Below, piece after piece: positions 1-8,094 of a DNA stretch of 20,992 nt; the stretch's first letter is position 1; every line of letters starts with the position of its first letter. Under the pieces are notes generated by a model. The model made no database searches and was not told where the DNA came from. It worked only from the letters and a program-made list of their open reading frames with translations. Location of the stretch: the NCBI GenBank assembly GCA_964350875.1, contig CAYGLT010000044.1, positions 1 through 20,992 on the forward strand, given 5' to 3'. A program made the position numbers and the translations under genes. Origin of the DNA: JAHBXC01 sp964350875. Lineage in GTDB: Bacteria; Planctomycetota; Phycisphaerae; Phycisphaerales; UBA1924.

Positions 1-1538
1 TCCGGGTATTGCCTTCGTCCGGCGCGGACGGCCACGGCTGGTTCGCCCTCCCGGGCGAGACCGGGCTGACCTTCCCGACGCTGTATCACCTTCCGCCCGG
101 CGCGGAGCCGGGCACGGTGCGCGGCGGGCCGCGGCTCGTGAACTTTCCCGAGGCGATCGCGTCTGGTGGGGATCGGATCGTGCTGGTCATGCCGCGCGAG
201 CGGGTCGATCGCGCGCGACGCGCGAGCGAGAGCAAACAACAGGAAGCGCAGGCGGACGCGAAGCCGGCGCGGCTGATCCGGCGGGTGCAATCGCTCCGCG
301 TGGTGAAGACCGGGACCGGGGTGTGGGACTACCTGCCGCGCGGGCGTGAACCCGTTGCGCTGCCTTCGCTCCCGGGTCGCGGCGAGTTGCGCGGCGTGGT
401 CAGATCGGACGCGACGCTCTTCGCGTTGATCCAGGGCGCGCCGCGCGACGAGGGCGACTTTGCCGACACCGCAGCGCGGGAGGACATCCTGCTCGTGCTC
501 GAAGAGGGCGGGGTGGAATGGTCGGCGTTCCCGCTTCCGGCGGGGTGGGTGGTCGAATCGCCCGGGGCGATGGTCGCGGGCGCGAGCCGCGTGGTGCTCC
601 TGCAGAACGACAACGCGTGGCAGGCGTCTTCGCGGGCGGTCGCGCGTGGCGTTGAAGGCGCGTGGTCGCCTGTTGACCTGAAGACTGATGTTGAAGACGC
701 GTCGTTCGCGACGGCGGGCGCTTCGATCGTCGCGGCGCACGCCGAGCCGGAGCGGATCACGCTCGACCTGCTCCGGGAAGGAACGACGACGCCGCTCGGG
801 GTGATCGATCACGCGGCCGACCAGTACGCGATCATCGGCGGCGGTGATCTGCTCACGGTCATCTGGCGCGGCGAGGGAGACCTCACACGGCTGCGCGCAA
901 CGGTCATCTCGGCGGTCACGGGCGCGACGCTGTTCGACGACTACGCGAAGACGAACGCGGTGGTCACGGGGCGCGAGATCCAGTCGCTGGGGCTCCTGGT
1001 CGGCGCGTTGATGCTGACGATCCTTGTCTTCGTGCTCCGCCCCGAAGAGGCGCTCGGCGGCGTGGTGGTGATGCCCGACGACTTCGCGATGGCGAGCCCG
1101 TTCAGGCGGCTGGTCGCGGTCCTTCTGGACCTGGCTCCGACGCTGGCGCTGGCGGCGGTGGTGTTCGGGGTGTCGGGTCGCGAGTTGCTCGACGCGGCGG
1201 TGCTCTCGGACAGTTCGACGACGCGCGGCGCGCTGGCGCTGGCGTCGGCGTTTCTTCTGACCGGTCTTCACAGCACGCTCGGGGAATGGCTGTTCGGACG
1301 GACGATGGGGAAGGCGATCTGCCGATGCCGCACGATCAGCGTGCGTGGTGAGCGGGCGAAACTCTGGCAGGCCGCGCTGCGCACCTTCGTGAAACTGCTC
1401 TTCCCGCCGTTCGTGCTGTTCCTGTTCCTCGACGCGCGTCGGCGTCACCCGGGCGATCTGGTCGCGGGGACCGCGGTGATTCAGCGCAGGCGCCCGGGCT
1501 ACGGCGAAGACGACGAAGACGCTCCCCCGAGCGAGTGA
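1..1538 (+). CDS. RDD-family membrane protein, 5' end outside the window
   Basis: The reading frame is open from the first base. The first possible start inside the window is a TTG at 9, with sense codons in front of it, so the gene most likely begins upstream and about 509 residues are visible. The first ~320 residues are soluble-looking and unrecognised, with many short hydrophobic beta-like strands; a repeat or propeller-like fold is possible. A hydrophobic helix follows at about residues 327-345 (counting from the TTG). An RDD domain occupies about 364-500, with the Arg of SPFRRLVAVLLDL near its start, a GRTMGKAICRCRTI segment between membrane helices, and DARRRHPGDLVAGTAVIQ near the end. 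RDD proteins are polytopic membrane proteins of mostly unknown function; some are linked to ion exchange. The acidic tail (DDEDAPPSE) ends 16 bases from the convergent VOC gene. The RDD call is firm; the function of the front part is unknown. Confidence 0.8.
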   Translation, partial: RVLPSSGADGHGWFALPGETGLTFPTLYHLPPGAEPGTVRGGPRLVNFPEAIASGGDRIVLVMPRERVDRARRASESKQQEAQADAKPARLIRRVQSLRVVKTGTGVWDYLPRGREPVALPSLPGRGELRGVVRSDATLFALIQGAPRDEGDFADTAAREDILLVLEEGGVEWSAFPLPAGWVVESPGAMVAGASRVVLLQNDNAWQASSRAVARGVEGAWSPVDLKTDVEDASFATAGASIVAAHAEPERITLDLLREGTTTPLGVIDHAADQYAIIGGGDLLTVIWRGEGDLTRLRATVISAVTGATLFDDYAKTNAVVTGREIQSLGLLVGALMLTILVFVLRPEEALGGVVVMPDDFAMASPFRRLVAVLLDLAPTLALAAVVFGVSGRELLDAAVLSDSSTTRGALALASAFLLTGLHSTLGEWLFGRTMGKAICRCRTISVRGERAKLWQAALRTFVKLLFPPFVLFLFLDARRRHPGDLVAGTAVIQRRRPGYGEDDEDAPPSE

Positions 1539-1554
1539 GTGAACAGGGCGCCGC

Positions 1555-2034
1555 TTACTCGACCGCGCGCTTGAGTTGAGCGCTGTCGATCTTGACCATG
1601 GTCATCATGGCCTGCATGGCCTTGGCGGCTTTGGTTTCGTCGCTGTCGGTGATCATGTCGATCAGCAGTTTGGGGTCGATCTGCCACGAGACGCCGAAGT
1701 GGTCGGTGATCCAGCCGCAGGCGACGGGGGTTCCTCCTGCGGCGACGAACTTGTCCCAGTACTCGTCGACCTGCTGCTGGGTGTCGCAGAGCACGGCGAT
1801 CGAGATTCCCTGGTTGAAGGAGAACTGTGGGCCGCCGTTGAGCGCGGTGAACTCGCGGCCGTCGAGCGTGAACTCGACGGTCATCACGCTCCCGGCTTTG
1901 AAAGGCGACTGGGGGCCGAGGTCGGGGTAGCGGGCGATGCGGGTGATCGTTGAGTTGGGGAAGATCGAGGTGTAGAAGCGGGCGGCTTCCTCGGCCTGAT
2001 CGTTGAAGGTCAGGAATGTGGTGATGCTGGGCAT
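1555..2034 (-). CDS. VOC-family protein, PhnB / 3-demethylubiquinone methyltransferase-like fold
   Basis: The 159-residue protein has the full length of single-domain PhnB-like VOC (glyoxalase/bleomycin-resistance fold) proteins. Diagnostic segments are FYTSIFPNS at about 20-28, TALNGGPQFSFNQGIS at about 63-78, an acidic helix around QQQVDEYWDKF, and CGWITDHFGVSWQIDP at about 106-121. The C-terminus (MQAMMTMVKIDSAQLKRA) is also typical of the family. These proteins pair beta-alpha-beta-beta-beta units into a metal-binding cup, but most members annotated as 3-demethylubiquinone methyltransferase have no shown methyltransferase activity. Substrate cannot be predicted. It is cytoplasmic, with no signal peptide. 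The gene converges on the RDD gene and diverges from the TPR gene, so it is probably a single-gene unit. The upstream Shine-Dalgarno is weak. Confidence 0.9.
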   Translation of the reverse strand: MPSITTFLTFNDQAEEAARFYTSIFPNSTITRIARYPDLGPQSPFKAGSVMTVEFTLDGREFTALNGGPQFSFNQGISIAVLCDTQQQVDEYWDKFVAAGGTPVACGWITDHFGVSWQIDPKLLIDMITDSDETKAAKAMQAMMTMVKIDSAQLKRAVE

Positions 2035-2255
2035 GGTCCGATCGTACAGGGCCCTGCGGATCGCGCGGCGACGGTCTGTGCGGGTTCGGGCGATTTCGGG
2101 GGTGGTCGGCGGGTGGTGTCGGGACCTTCACGGGACGATGAAACCGTGTTCGGGCGCGCACGGCGCGCTCGCTCCAGCGCCCGGTCGCCCACGCCCGATA
2201 AGAAGGGCATCATTGTTCTCGATCGTGTGTTCTCAGGTGAGCGTGGATTTTCCCT
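2035..2255. other. Divergent intergenic region, VOC / TPR genes
   Basis: This 221-base spacer must hold the promoters of both outward-facing genes. I cannot identify a convincing -10/-35 pair. The only strong structure is a GC palindrome at 2151-2159 / 2163-2171 with a 3-base loop and one G-T pair. It has no T-run on either side, so it does not look like a terminator. Confidence 0.4.
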
Positions 2256-4973
2256 GTGAGTGATTCCCCGAAGAAACCCGCAGAGACCCCCGAGGGTGAG
2301 GCGTCCGCCGCTCCGGCTGAGGGCACGGATATCGACGCGCTGCTTTCCCAGGCGGACAAGCAGCGTGCGGACGCCAAGGCGAAGGTCAAGAAGTCGGGAA
2401 ACGGCGGCTCCCGGGTTCGGGAGTTGTGGCAGGGGCCGGCGCTGGTGCTCGGCGCGGTGATGCTCGTGGGAGGGGTGATCGCGGCGTTCTCGACCAAGCC
2501 GCCGTTCGATGTCGAGGGTTCGCTCGCGAAGGCCGAAGCGTTCGTGGAGGAAGGCGAGGGCGGGCCGGCGCTCACGGAACTTAACGGCAAACTGCTGGAC
2601 ATTCTGGGTGTGTCCGAGGCGCCCGAAGAGTTGAGGAAGCGATTTCACCGGTCGCGCGCCAGCGCGATGTATCTGGAGATGCGCGGCAAGGGGCTTCAGA
2701 GTCCGGAGAACTACCGGCGCGTTCTGGACGAACTCGCGACGCTCGAAGCGCTGGGCGAGGAACTCGACGCCGCGGAGATTGCGCGGTCGATCGAGGCGCA
2801 CCTCGCGCTAGGCGAGAACGACGAGGCGATCCGGCTGGTGAACACGATCGACCCGTCGGACGGGGAGCGGCGTCAGCGGATGCTGAAACTGGTGATCCGT
2901 GCGGCGATGAACGACCTGGAGACCGCCGAGGCCAAGGGCGGTTCTCCCGAGCGATTCGAGCAGGCGTTGGGCTTGCTCACGCGGCTCGCGGCTGCACCTT
3001 CCTTGGACGAGCGGGACCGGATCTGGACGATCGCGCGGCAGGCGGAGTTGCGGCTGGCGGCGGGGTACAACGCCGAAGCGGTCGCGCATTTGCTCCGCGA
3101 GATGCAGCGCGTGGACGCGCTGCGCAGCGAGGAGGCGGGCGAGTTGTATGTGCTGCTCGGCCGCGCGTACTTCCACCTCGGTCAGTACACGGAAGCGGCG
3201 CAACGGCTCAGCCAGGCGGACATGACGCTGTCGCCGACGGATGAGCACCGCTCGACGACGAACATCCTGCTTGGCCGCATCGCGATGCTCCAAGGGGATC
3301 CGGAACTCGCACGGGACCGGTTCGCGTTCGTGACGACGACCTTCGGCGGCGCGGAGGATGTGAACCGCGCGTGGCTCGGTCTCGCCGAGGCCGAGGCGAC
3401 GCTCGGGAACTACCACGAGGCGGGCGAGGCGTACAAGGTGCTCGTGGAGAATCTGCGTCGCACTCCGGAGGACGACGCGCGCCACGGCGATGGCATGCTG
3501 GGGCATATTCCCCCTCGTGCGCCGTCCGTCGCGAGCGCCGGAACGCCCGACGGTCCGCACGGGTCGGAGCGCTCGGGCGCTCACGGCGATGAGGAGCCGC
3601 TGGCGTCGACGCTGCCTGCGGCGCCCGATGGCCCGCCGGTCTCGATGGCGCTCACGCCGCGCTTGATGTCGAGTCTGCGCACGCTCGCGACCGATCGCCT
3701 GAACGCGGATGATCCCGAATCGACGCTGCGCTTCGCGCAGATCGCGGAGTCGCTGCGCGGCGCCGACGAATCGCCCGAATGGACATCGCTGCTTCAGGCC
3801 CGGGCGTATCGCACGCAGGCCGACGACCTCGCGAGTGACTCCGCGCCCGAGGGGGACCTGGCGCGGCTGAACGAAGCCGATCCGATCACGCTCCGGGACA
3901 TCAAATCGAAGTACCTCGCGGCGGCGACGGAGTATCGGCGTCACTCGCGCGCGGTGATCGGTTCGGACGATGACGCGTTCGGTCAGTCGCTCTGGAACGC
4001 GGCGGACAGCGCCGATCTCGCGGGCGATTACGAGCATTCGGTGAAGTGGTTCAGCGAGTTCGTGAACGGTCGTCCGAACGACCCGCGCCGGGACAGCGCG
4101 CGGTTCCGCATCGCGAAGGCGCACCAGGCGACGGCGGATCTGGCGCCGGCGATCGACATGTACCGGGAACTGATCGCGTCGAACCCGTCATCGGGCGAGG
4201 GGTTCCGGAGTTATGTGCCGCTCGCGCAGTGCCTGATGACGGACGCGGATCCCGGGAATGATCTGGAGGCGGAGAACCTGATCCGGCGCGTGCTTGCCGG
4301 TTCGGTCCTGCCGCCCGAGGCGCCGGAGTTCCGGCTCGCGCTGGACGAGTATGGTCGCTTCCTTGTGCGCGTCGGGAGGTATCCCGAAGCGATCGCCAAA
4401 CTGACCGAGTCGCTGGAGCGTTACCCCGATTCGCCCGACGCGATGCTGGTGCGGTTCAAACTCGCTGAGGCTCTGCGGCTCTCGGCGGGTGAGATAGCGA
4501 TGCAACTCCGCGAGGCGATGCCCGAGAGCCAGCGCCGCGAACTCGAGCGTCTGCGGCGCGACCGGCTGAGGCAGGCGATGGGGGAGTACGAGCGTGTGGC
4601 GCTGCGGACGAACGAGTCGTTTGACCCCCATGTCTCGGGGGTTGAGCGCAACGCGATCCGCAACGCGTTCTTCTTCCGTGCGGACTGCGCGTACGACCTG
4701 GGCGAGTACGACCGGGCGATCGAGTTCTACGACGCGGCGGCCCAGCGATTCAGCACCGACCCGGCCTCGCTGGTGGCGATGGTGCAGATTGTGAACGCTT
4801 ACGCGGCCACTGACCGATGGACCGAGGCAAGAACTGCGCATGAACGCGCACGCCAGCGGTTCCGCGAACTGCCCCCCGAGGCGTTCGACCGTCCCGACCT
4901 GCCGATGGACCGGCGGCATTGGGAGCGGTGGCTCGACTCGGTGGCCGAACTCGCGATCCGCAGCGAGGACTGA
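2256..4973 (+). CDS. Large membrane-anchored tetratricopeptide-repeat protein
   Basis: The protein has 905 residues from a GTG start (MSDSPKKPAE). The Shine-Dalgarno is poor, as the nearest AGGTGA lies about 15 bases upstream. A charged cytoplasmic N-terminus of ~58 residues is followed by one membrane helix at about 61-80 (ALVLGAVMLVGGVIAAF), and the rest should lie on the periplasmic side. TPR-type helix pairs are visible at about 295-320, 370-405, 578-648, 697-741 and 801-870; examples are GRAYFHLGQYTEAAQRL and RADCAYDLGEYDRAIEFYDAA. A Pro/Gly/His-rich segment at about 408-465 interrupts the repeats and is probably disordered. The architecture resembles outer-membrane-assembly or polymer-export TPR scaffolds, but no specific function can be assigned. 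It precedes the FlgN-like gene by 60 bases and could be the first gene of that transcription unit. Confidence 0.85.
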   Translation: MSDSPKKPAETPEGEASAAPAEGTDIDALLSQADKQRADAKAKVKKSGNGGSRVRELWQGPALVLGAVMLVGGVIAAFSTKPPFDVEGSLAKAEAFVEEGEGGPALTELNGKLLDILGVSEAPEELRKRFHRSRASAMYLEMRGKGLQSPENYRRVLDELATLEALGEELDAAEIARSIEAHLALGENDEAIRLVNTIDPSDGERRQRMLKLVIRAAMNDLETAEAKGGSPERFEQALGLLTRLAAAPSLDERDRIWTIARQAELRLAAGYNAEAVAHLLREMQRVDALRSEEAGELYVLLGRAYFHLGQYTEAAQRLSQADMTLSPTDEHRSTTNILLGRIAMLQGDPELARDRFAFVTTTFGGAEDVNRAWLGLAEAEATLGNYHEAGEAYKVLVENLRRTPEDDARHGDGMLGHIPPRAPSVASAGTPDGPHGSERSGAHGDEEPLASTLPAAPDGPPVSMALTPRLMSSLRTLATDRLNADDPESTLRFAQIAESLRGADESPEWTSLLQARAYRTQADDLASDSAPEGDLARLNEADPITLRDIKSKYLAAATEYRRHSRAVIGSDDDAFGQSLWNAADSADLAGDYEHSVKWFSEFVNGRPNDPRRDSARFRIAKAHQATADLAPAIDMYRELIASNPSSGEGFRSYVPLAQCLMTDADPGNDLEAENLIRRVLAGSVLPPEAPEFRLALDEYGRFLVRVGRYPEAIAKLTESLERYPDSPDAMLVRFKLAEALRLSAGEIAMQLREAMPESQRRELERLRRDRLRQAMGEYERVALRTNESFDPHVSGVERNAIRNAFFFRADCAYDLGEYDRAIEFYDAAAQRFSTDPASLVAMVQIVNAYAATDRWTEARTAHERARQRFRELPPEAFDRPDLPMDRRHWERWLDSVAELAIRSED

Positions 4974-4983
4974 CGGATTCTCC

Positions 4984-5003
4984 CTCGGCCCGGAGCGGCC
5001 GAG
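4984..5003 (+). promoter_or_regulatory. Perfect 7-bp hairpin in the TPR / FlgN-like spacer
   Basis: The arms CTCGGCC (4984-4990) and GGCCGAG (4997-5003) pair perfectly around the six-base loop CGGAGC. No T-run follows, so it is not a canonical terminator. It lies 30 bases before the start of the FlgN-like gene and could tune expression between the long TPR gene and the downstream regulatory genes. Function is inferred only from position. Confidence 0.35.
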
Positions 5004-5033
5004 CACAAGCCCCGACCGAAAGGATGGTCACGG

Positions 5034-5537
5034 ATGACCGCCCGGCCCAACGGACGCCCCTCGGGCGTCGAGCACGACCCGCACACCGATCCGGCGCGTC
5101 TCGCCGCCCGGCTCACCACGGTTCTCGAAGAGCACGAGACGCTCTACGAGCGGCTGACGGAACTCAGCGAGAAGCAGTCGGGGCTGATCGACGAGGACAA
5201 GACCGACGAGTTGCTGGGCGTTCTGGCCGAGCGGCAGCGTGTGGTTGATCGACTGCTGACGGTCGGCGAGGAACTCAAGCCGTTTCAGGCCCGCTGGGAC
5301 GATCTGCTGGCGCAGTTCGACAGCGATCGCCGCGAACTGCTGCGCACCAAGGTGCAGGCGATCCAGCGGGCGGCGAAACTGGTGAACGAGCGTGACGACC
5401 ACGACCGGGCGAGGCTTGCGGCGCAGCGGAAACTGCTCGCCGAAGAGATCGCGGGCGTGGGCAAGAAGCGTGGCGCGATCAGCGCGTACGGCGGGAAGGC
5501 GGGGCCGACGCCGCGTTACCAGGATCGGCAGGGCTGA
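5034..5537 (+). CDS. FlgN-like flagellar export chaperone (putative)
   Basis: This 167-residue protein is soluble, almost entirely alpha-helical and rich in Glu, Arg and Leu. FlgN proteins are short helical chaperones that escort the hook-filament junction proteins FlgK and FlgL to the flagellar export gate. The match rests on size, the heptad pattern from about residue 22 to 145, the central LLGVLAERQRVVDRLL segment (FlgN proteins usually carry a similar E/R-rich helix), and a Gly/Tyr-containing unstructured tail (SAYGGKAGPTPRYQ). The start is supported by AAAGGA nine bases upstream. Its TGA overlaps the ATG of the kinase gene (TGATG), implying coupled translation. The next two genes look like a FlrB/FlrC-type pair, which strengthens the flagellar reading. 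A generic coiled-coil protein is the alternative, as the FlgN family is weakly conserved. Confidence 0.6.
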   Translation: MTARPNGRPSGVEHDPHTDPARLAARLTTVLEEHETLYERLTELSEKQSGLIDEDKTDELLGVLAERQRVVDRLLTVGEELKPFQARWDDLLAQFDSDRRELLRTKVQAIQRAAKLVNERDDHDRARLAAQRKLLAEEIAGVGKKRGAISAYGGKAGPTPRYQDRQG

Positions 5538-6526
5538 TGCCCACCGCCGCCGATTCCATCCCGGTGAAGATCGACGCGTCCGAGGCGAAGGCGCCGGGGG
5601 CGTCGGGGGCGTCGAGCATGCCTTCGCTCTCGGAGCATGATCTTGCGGAGTTGCTGACCTCGTTCAACGAGGTGACATCGAAACTGCAGGCGACGCACGA
5701 GACGCTTCGGGCGGAGGTTTCGCGGCTTCAGCGCGAACTCCTGGACGCGAACGAGGCGTTGCGTCGGAGCGAGCGACTCGCGGCGCTGGGCGAGATGGCG
5801 GCGGGCATCGCGCACGAGATCCGCAACCCGCTGGCGGGGATCGGTCTGTACGCGCGGATGCTCGTGGCGGATCTCGAGGACCGCGCCGAGTGCAGGCAGG
5901 TCGCGGAGAAGATCGCGATGGGAGTCCGGGGGCTCGACGCGATCGTCGGGGATGTGCTGACCTTTGCGCGGCGGATCGAGCCGCGTTCGGAGCCTTGCGA
6001 GGCGTGCGCGCTGTTCGCGCACGCGTTGGAGGTCTGCTCGCCGCAGATCGAGCAGGCGGGCGCGACGGTCGAACGGCGCGACGAGCCGCGCGGCGGGATC
6101 GAGTTCGCGTGCGATCAGGGGTTGATGCAACAGGCGTTGGTGAACCTTGTGCGCAACGCGGCTGAGGCGATCGCGGAGATGCCGGCGGATCGGCGGCCGG
6201 CGTCGCCGCGGATCTCGCTGGACGCGCAGCGCGTGAAGGTTCGCGAGCCGGGCGGGACGAGGGCGATGGTCTCGCTCGTCGTCGAGGACAACGGGCCGGG
6301 CGTCCCGGACGAGGTGCGTGCGCGCATGTTCAACCCGTTCTTCACCACGAGACACACGGGCACCGGGCTCGGGCTGGCGATCGTGCACCGCATCGTTGAT
6401 GCGCACGGGGGCCGGGTCCGGGTCGCGGTCGCCAAGCGGTCGTCGGGCGGGACGACCGTGGAGATTCTTCTTCCAGACACCAGCGCCGTGGGGCGTGATC
6501 AGCAGGAAACGGAGCGGACCGAATGA
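5537..6526 (+). CDS. Soluble sensor histidine kinase, NtrB/FlrB-like
   Basis: The 329-residue protein has no membrane helix, so it senses a cytoplasmic signal or partner. After a low-complexity Ala/Ser/Gly leader, a coiled coil at about 33-80 contains LLTSFNEVTSKL and RAEVSRLQRELL, a pattern resembling the N-terminal helix of the flagellar kinases FleS and FlrB. The H-box holds the phosphorylated His at residue 93 (AHEIRNPLAG). The N-box is LVNLVRNAAEAI (201-212), G1 is DNGPG (251-255), the F-box is NPFFTT, and G2 is GTGLGLAIVH (275-284), so the HATPase domain is complete. No PAS domain is visible between the coiled coil and the H-box, unlike NtrB. Its start overlaps the previous stop by one base and its stop overlaps the activator start (ATGA). 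Cognate pairing with the next gene is therefore very likely. Confidence 0.9.
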   Translation: MPTAADSIPVKIDASEAKAPGASGASSMPSLSEHDLAELLTSFNEVTSKLQATHETLRAEVSRLQRELLDANEALRRSERLAALGEMAAGIAHEIRNPLAGIGLYARMLVADLEDRAECRQVAEKIAMGVRGLDAIVGDVLTFARRIEPRSEPCEACALFAHALEVCSPQIEQAGATVERRDEPRGGIEFACDQGLMQQALVNLVRNAAEAIAEMPADRRPASPRISLDAQRVKVREPGGTRAMVSLVVEDNGPGVPDEVRARMFNPFFTTRHTGTGLGLAIVHRIVDAHGGRVRVAVAKRSSGGTTVEILLPDTSAVGRDQQETERTE

Positions 6527-8028
6527 GCACGGTGCTTGTCGTTGATGACAAAGAGATGATGCGCGACAGCGTCGGGACGACGCTCCAGCGGGCGGGGTTC
6601 ACGATCCTCTCGGCGCCGGGCGGTCAGCAGGCGCTGGAGATGATTGCGCGGCGCCGCCCGGATTGTGTCGTGACGGACCTCAAGATGCCCGGCCTGACGG
6701 GCATGGAACTGCTCGAGAGCGTGCGTGACATCGACGACGACCTGCCCGTGGTGCTGATGACGGCGTACGGCGATGTCGGCACGGCGGTGAAGGCGATCAA
6801 ACTCGGCGCGTTCGACTTCATCACCAAGCCGTTCGAGGGCGACGAACTGGTGATCGCGGTGAAGCGCGGCATCGAGCACGCGAGGTTGAAGCGTGAGAAC
6901 GCGGTGCTCCGTCTGGGCGGGAGCGCGAACGGCGGGTCTTCGAGCGCTGCGGCGCCGACATCGGGGCCGCGCGGCGCGCAGCGGATCGTGGGCGAATCGC
7001 CGATCATGCAGGAAGTGAAGGAGCAGGTCCGAGCGATCGCGGGTTCGCACGGGACGGTGCTGATCACGGGCGAGTCGGGCGTGGGCAAGGAAGTGGTGGC
7101 GCGTGCGATCCACGAGATGTCGCCGCGTGCGCCGGAGTCGTTCCTCGCGATGAACTGCCCGGCGCTGGCGGAGAGTCTTCTCGAGAGCGAGTTGTTCGGG
7201 CATGAGAAGGGCGCGTTCACGGGCGCGGACCGTTTGCGCAAGGGGCGGTTCGAGTTGGCGGATCGCGGCACGCTGCTGCTGGACGAGATCAGCGAGGTTT
7301 CGCCGCAGATCCAGGCGAAACTGCTGCGCGTGCTGCAGGAGCGGAGTTTCGAGCGTGTGGGTTCCTCGACGACGATCGGCGTGGATGTGCGTGTGATCGC
7401 GACGACGAACCGTGACCTGCCGCGCGAGGTGGCGAAGGGCTCGTTCAGGCAGGACCTGTTCTACCGGTTGAATGTGCTGCCCTTGCGTGTGCCGCCGTTG
7501 CGTGAGCGGAGGGATGACATCCCCGCGCTGGCGCGCCACTTTGTGTCGCAGGTTGCGATGCGTGAGGGCATCGAAGCGCCGCGTGTGAACGACGACGCGA
7601 TCGACCGTCTTTGCGCGTATCGCTGGCCCGGCAATGTGCGCGAACTTCAGAACCTCATCGAGCGAGCGGTCGTTCTTTCGTGCGGCAAGGCGATTGATGC
7701 GCGGCTGCTTGCGCCGTGGCTGGACGAGACTTCCAACGGCGCTGTGGCGCATCACGAGCCGGCGATCGAACTCAAGCCGGGCGTGAACGGGACGCCGGGT
7801 GAACTCGCGTCGTCGCTCAACGGCGAGGCGCCGTGCCTCGGGCCGATCATCCCTCGCGAGCGGATCCCGCTGCTCGAGGAGATCGAGCGACAGGCGATCG
7901 TGGAGACGCTCGAGCGGTTCCGCGGCCATCGTCAGAAGACGGCCGAGGCGCTGGGCATCGGGGTGCGCACGCTGGGCCTGAAACTGAAGAAGTGGAAGGA
8001 AGACCAACTGGTCGCGGTCGATCTGTGA
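6523..8028 (+). CDS. Sigma-54-dependent response regulator, NtrC/FlrC family
   Basis: The 501-residue protein has all three domains of an NtrC-type activator. The receiver domain (about 1-120) has acidic residues D8 and D9, the phosphoacceptor D52 (TDLKMPG), T80 and K102. The AAA+ domain (about 155-390) has Walker A GESGVGKE at 183-190, the sigma-54 contact loop GAFTGA at 230-235, Walker B LLLDE at 251-255, and the later RWPGNVRELQN motif. The C-terminal Fis-type helix-turn-helix (about 465-500) reads TAEALGIGVRTLGLKLKKW. With an intact GAFTGA it should open sigma-54 promoter complexes by ATP hydrolysis after phosphorylation by the overlapping kinase. The flagellar role is inferred from the FlgN-like neighbour. 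A Ser/Gly/Ala linker (133-150) and a Gly-rich stretch before the DNA-binding domain are unusually long. The family call is firm; the target regulon is unknown. Confidence 0.95.
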   Translation: MSTVLVVDDKEMMRDSVGTTLQRAGFTILSAPGGQQALEMIARRRPDCVVTDLKMPGLTGMELLESVRDIDDDLPVVLMTAYGDVGTAVKAIKLGAFDFITKPFEGDELVIAVKRGIEHARLKRENAVLRLGGSANGGSSSAAAPTSGPRGAQRIVGESPIMQEVKEQVRAIAGSHGTVLITGESGVGKEVVARAIHEMSPRAPESFLAMNCPALAESLLESELFGHEKGAFTGADRLRKGRFELADRGTLLLDEISEVSPQIQAKLLRVLQERSFERVGSSTTIGVDVRVIATTNRDLPREVAKGSFRQDLFYRLNVLPLRVPPLRERRDDIPALARHFVSQVAMREGIEAPRVNDDAIDRLCAYRWPGNVRELQNLIERAVVLSCGKAIDARLLAPWLDETSNGAVAHHEPAIELKPGVNGTPGELASSLNGEAPCLGPIIPRERIPLLEEIERQAIVETLERFRGHRQKTAEALGIGVRTLGLKLKKWKEDQLVAVDL

Positions 8029-8031
8029 CAG

Positions 8032-8058
8032 AAAAAACGCACGGGTGATCCCGTGCGT
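8032..8058 (-). terminator. Intrinsic terminator of the FKBP gene
   Basis: ACGCACGGG (8037-8045) and CCCGTGCGT (8050-8058) form a perfect 9-bp stem with a TGAT loop. The A-run at 8032-8037 becomes a six-base U-tract after the stem when read on the minus strand, so this is a textbook terminator for the FKBP gene. The same hairpin can also slow transcription arriving from the sigma-54 activator gene on the other strand. Confidence 0.85.
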
Positions 8059-8094
8059 CGTGAGGTCAGGTCGATGGTTGCGGCGGTATGCCGA

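Noticed and set aside
2151..2171. GC palindrome as terminator or operator
   Set aside because: No T-run and no second copy; in DNA this GC-rich short palindromes are common.
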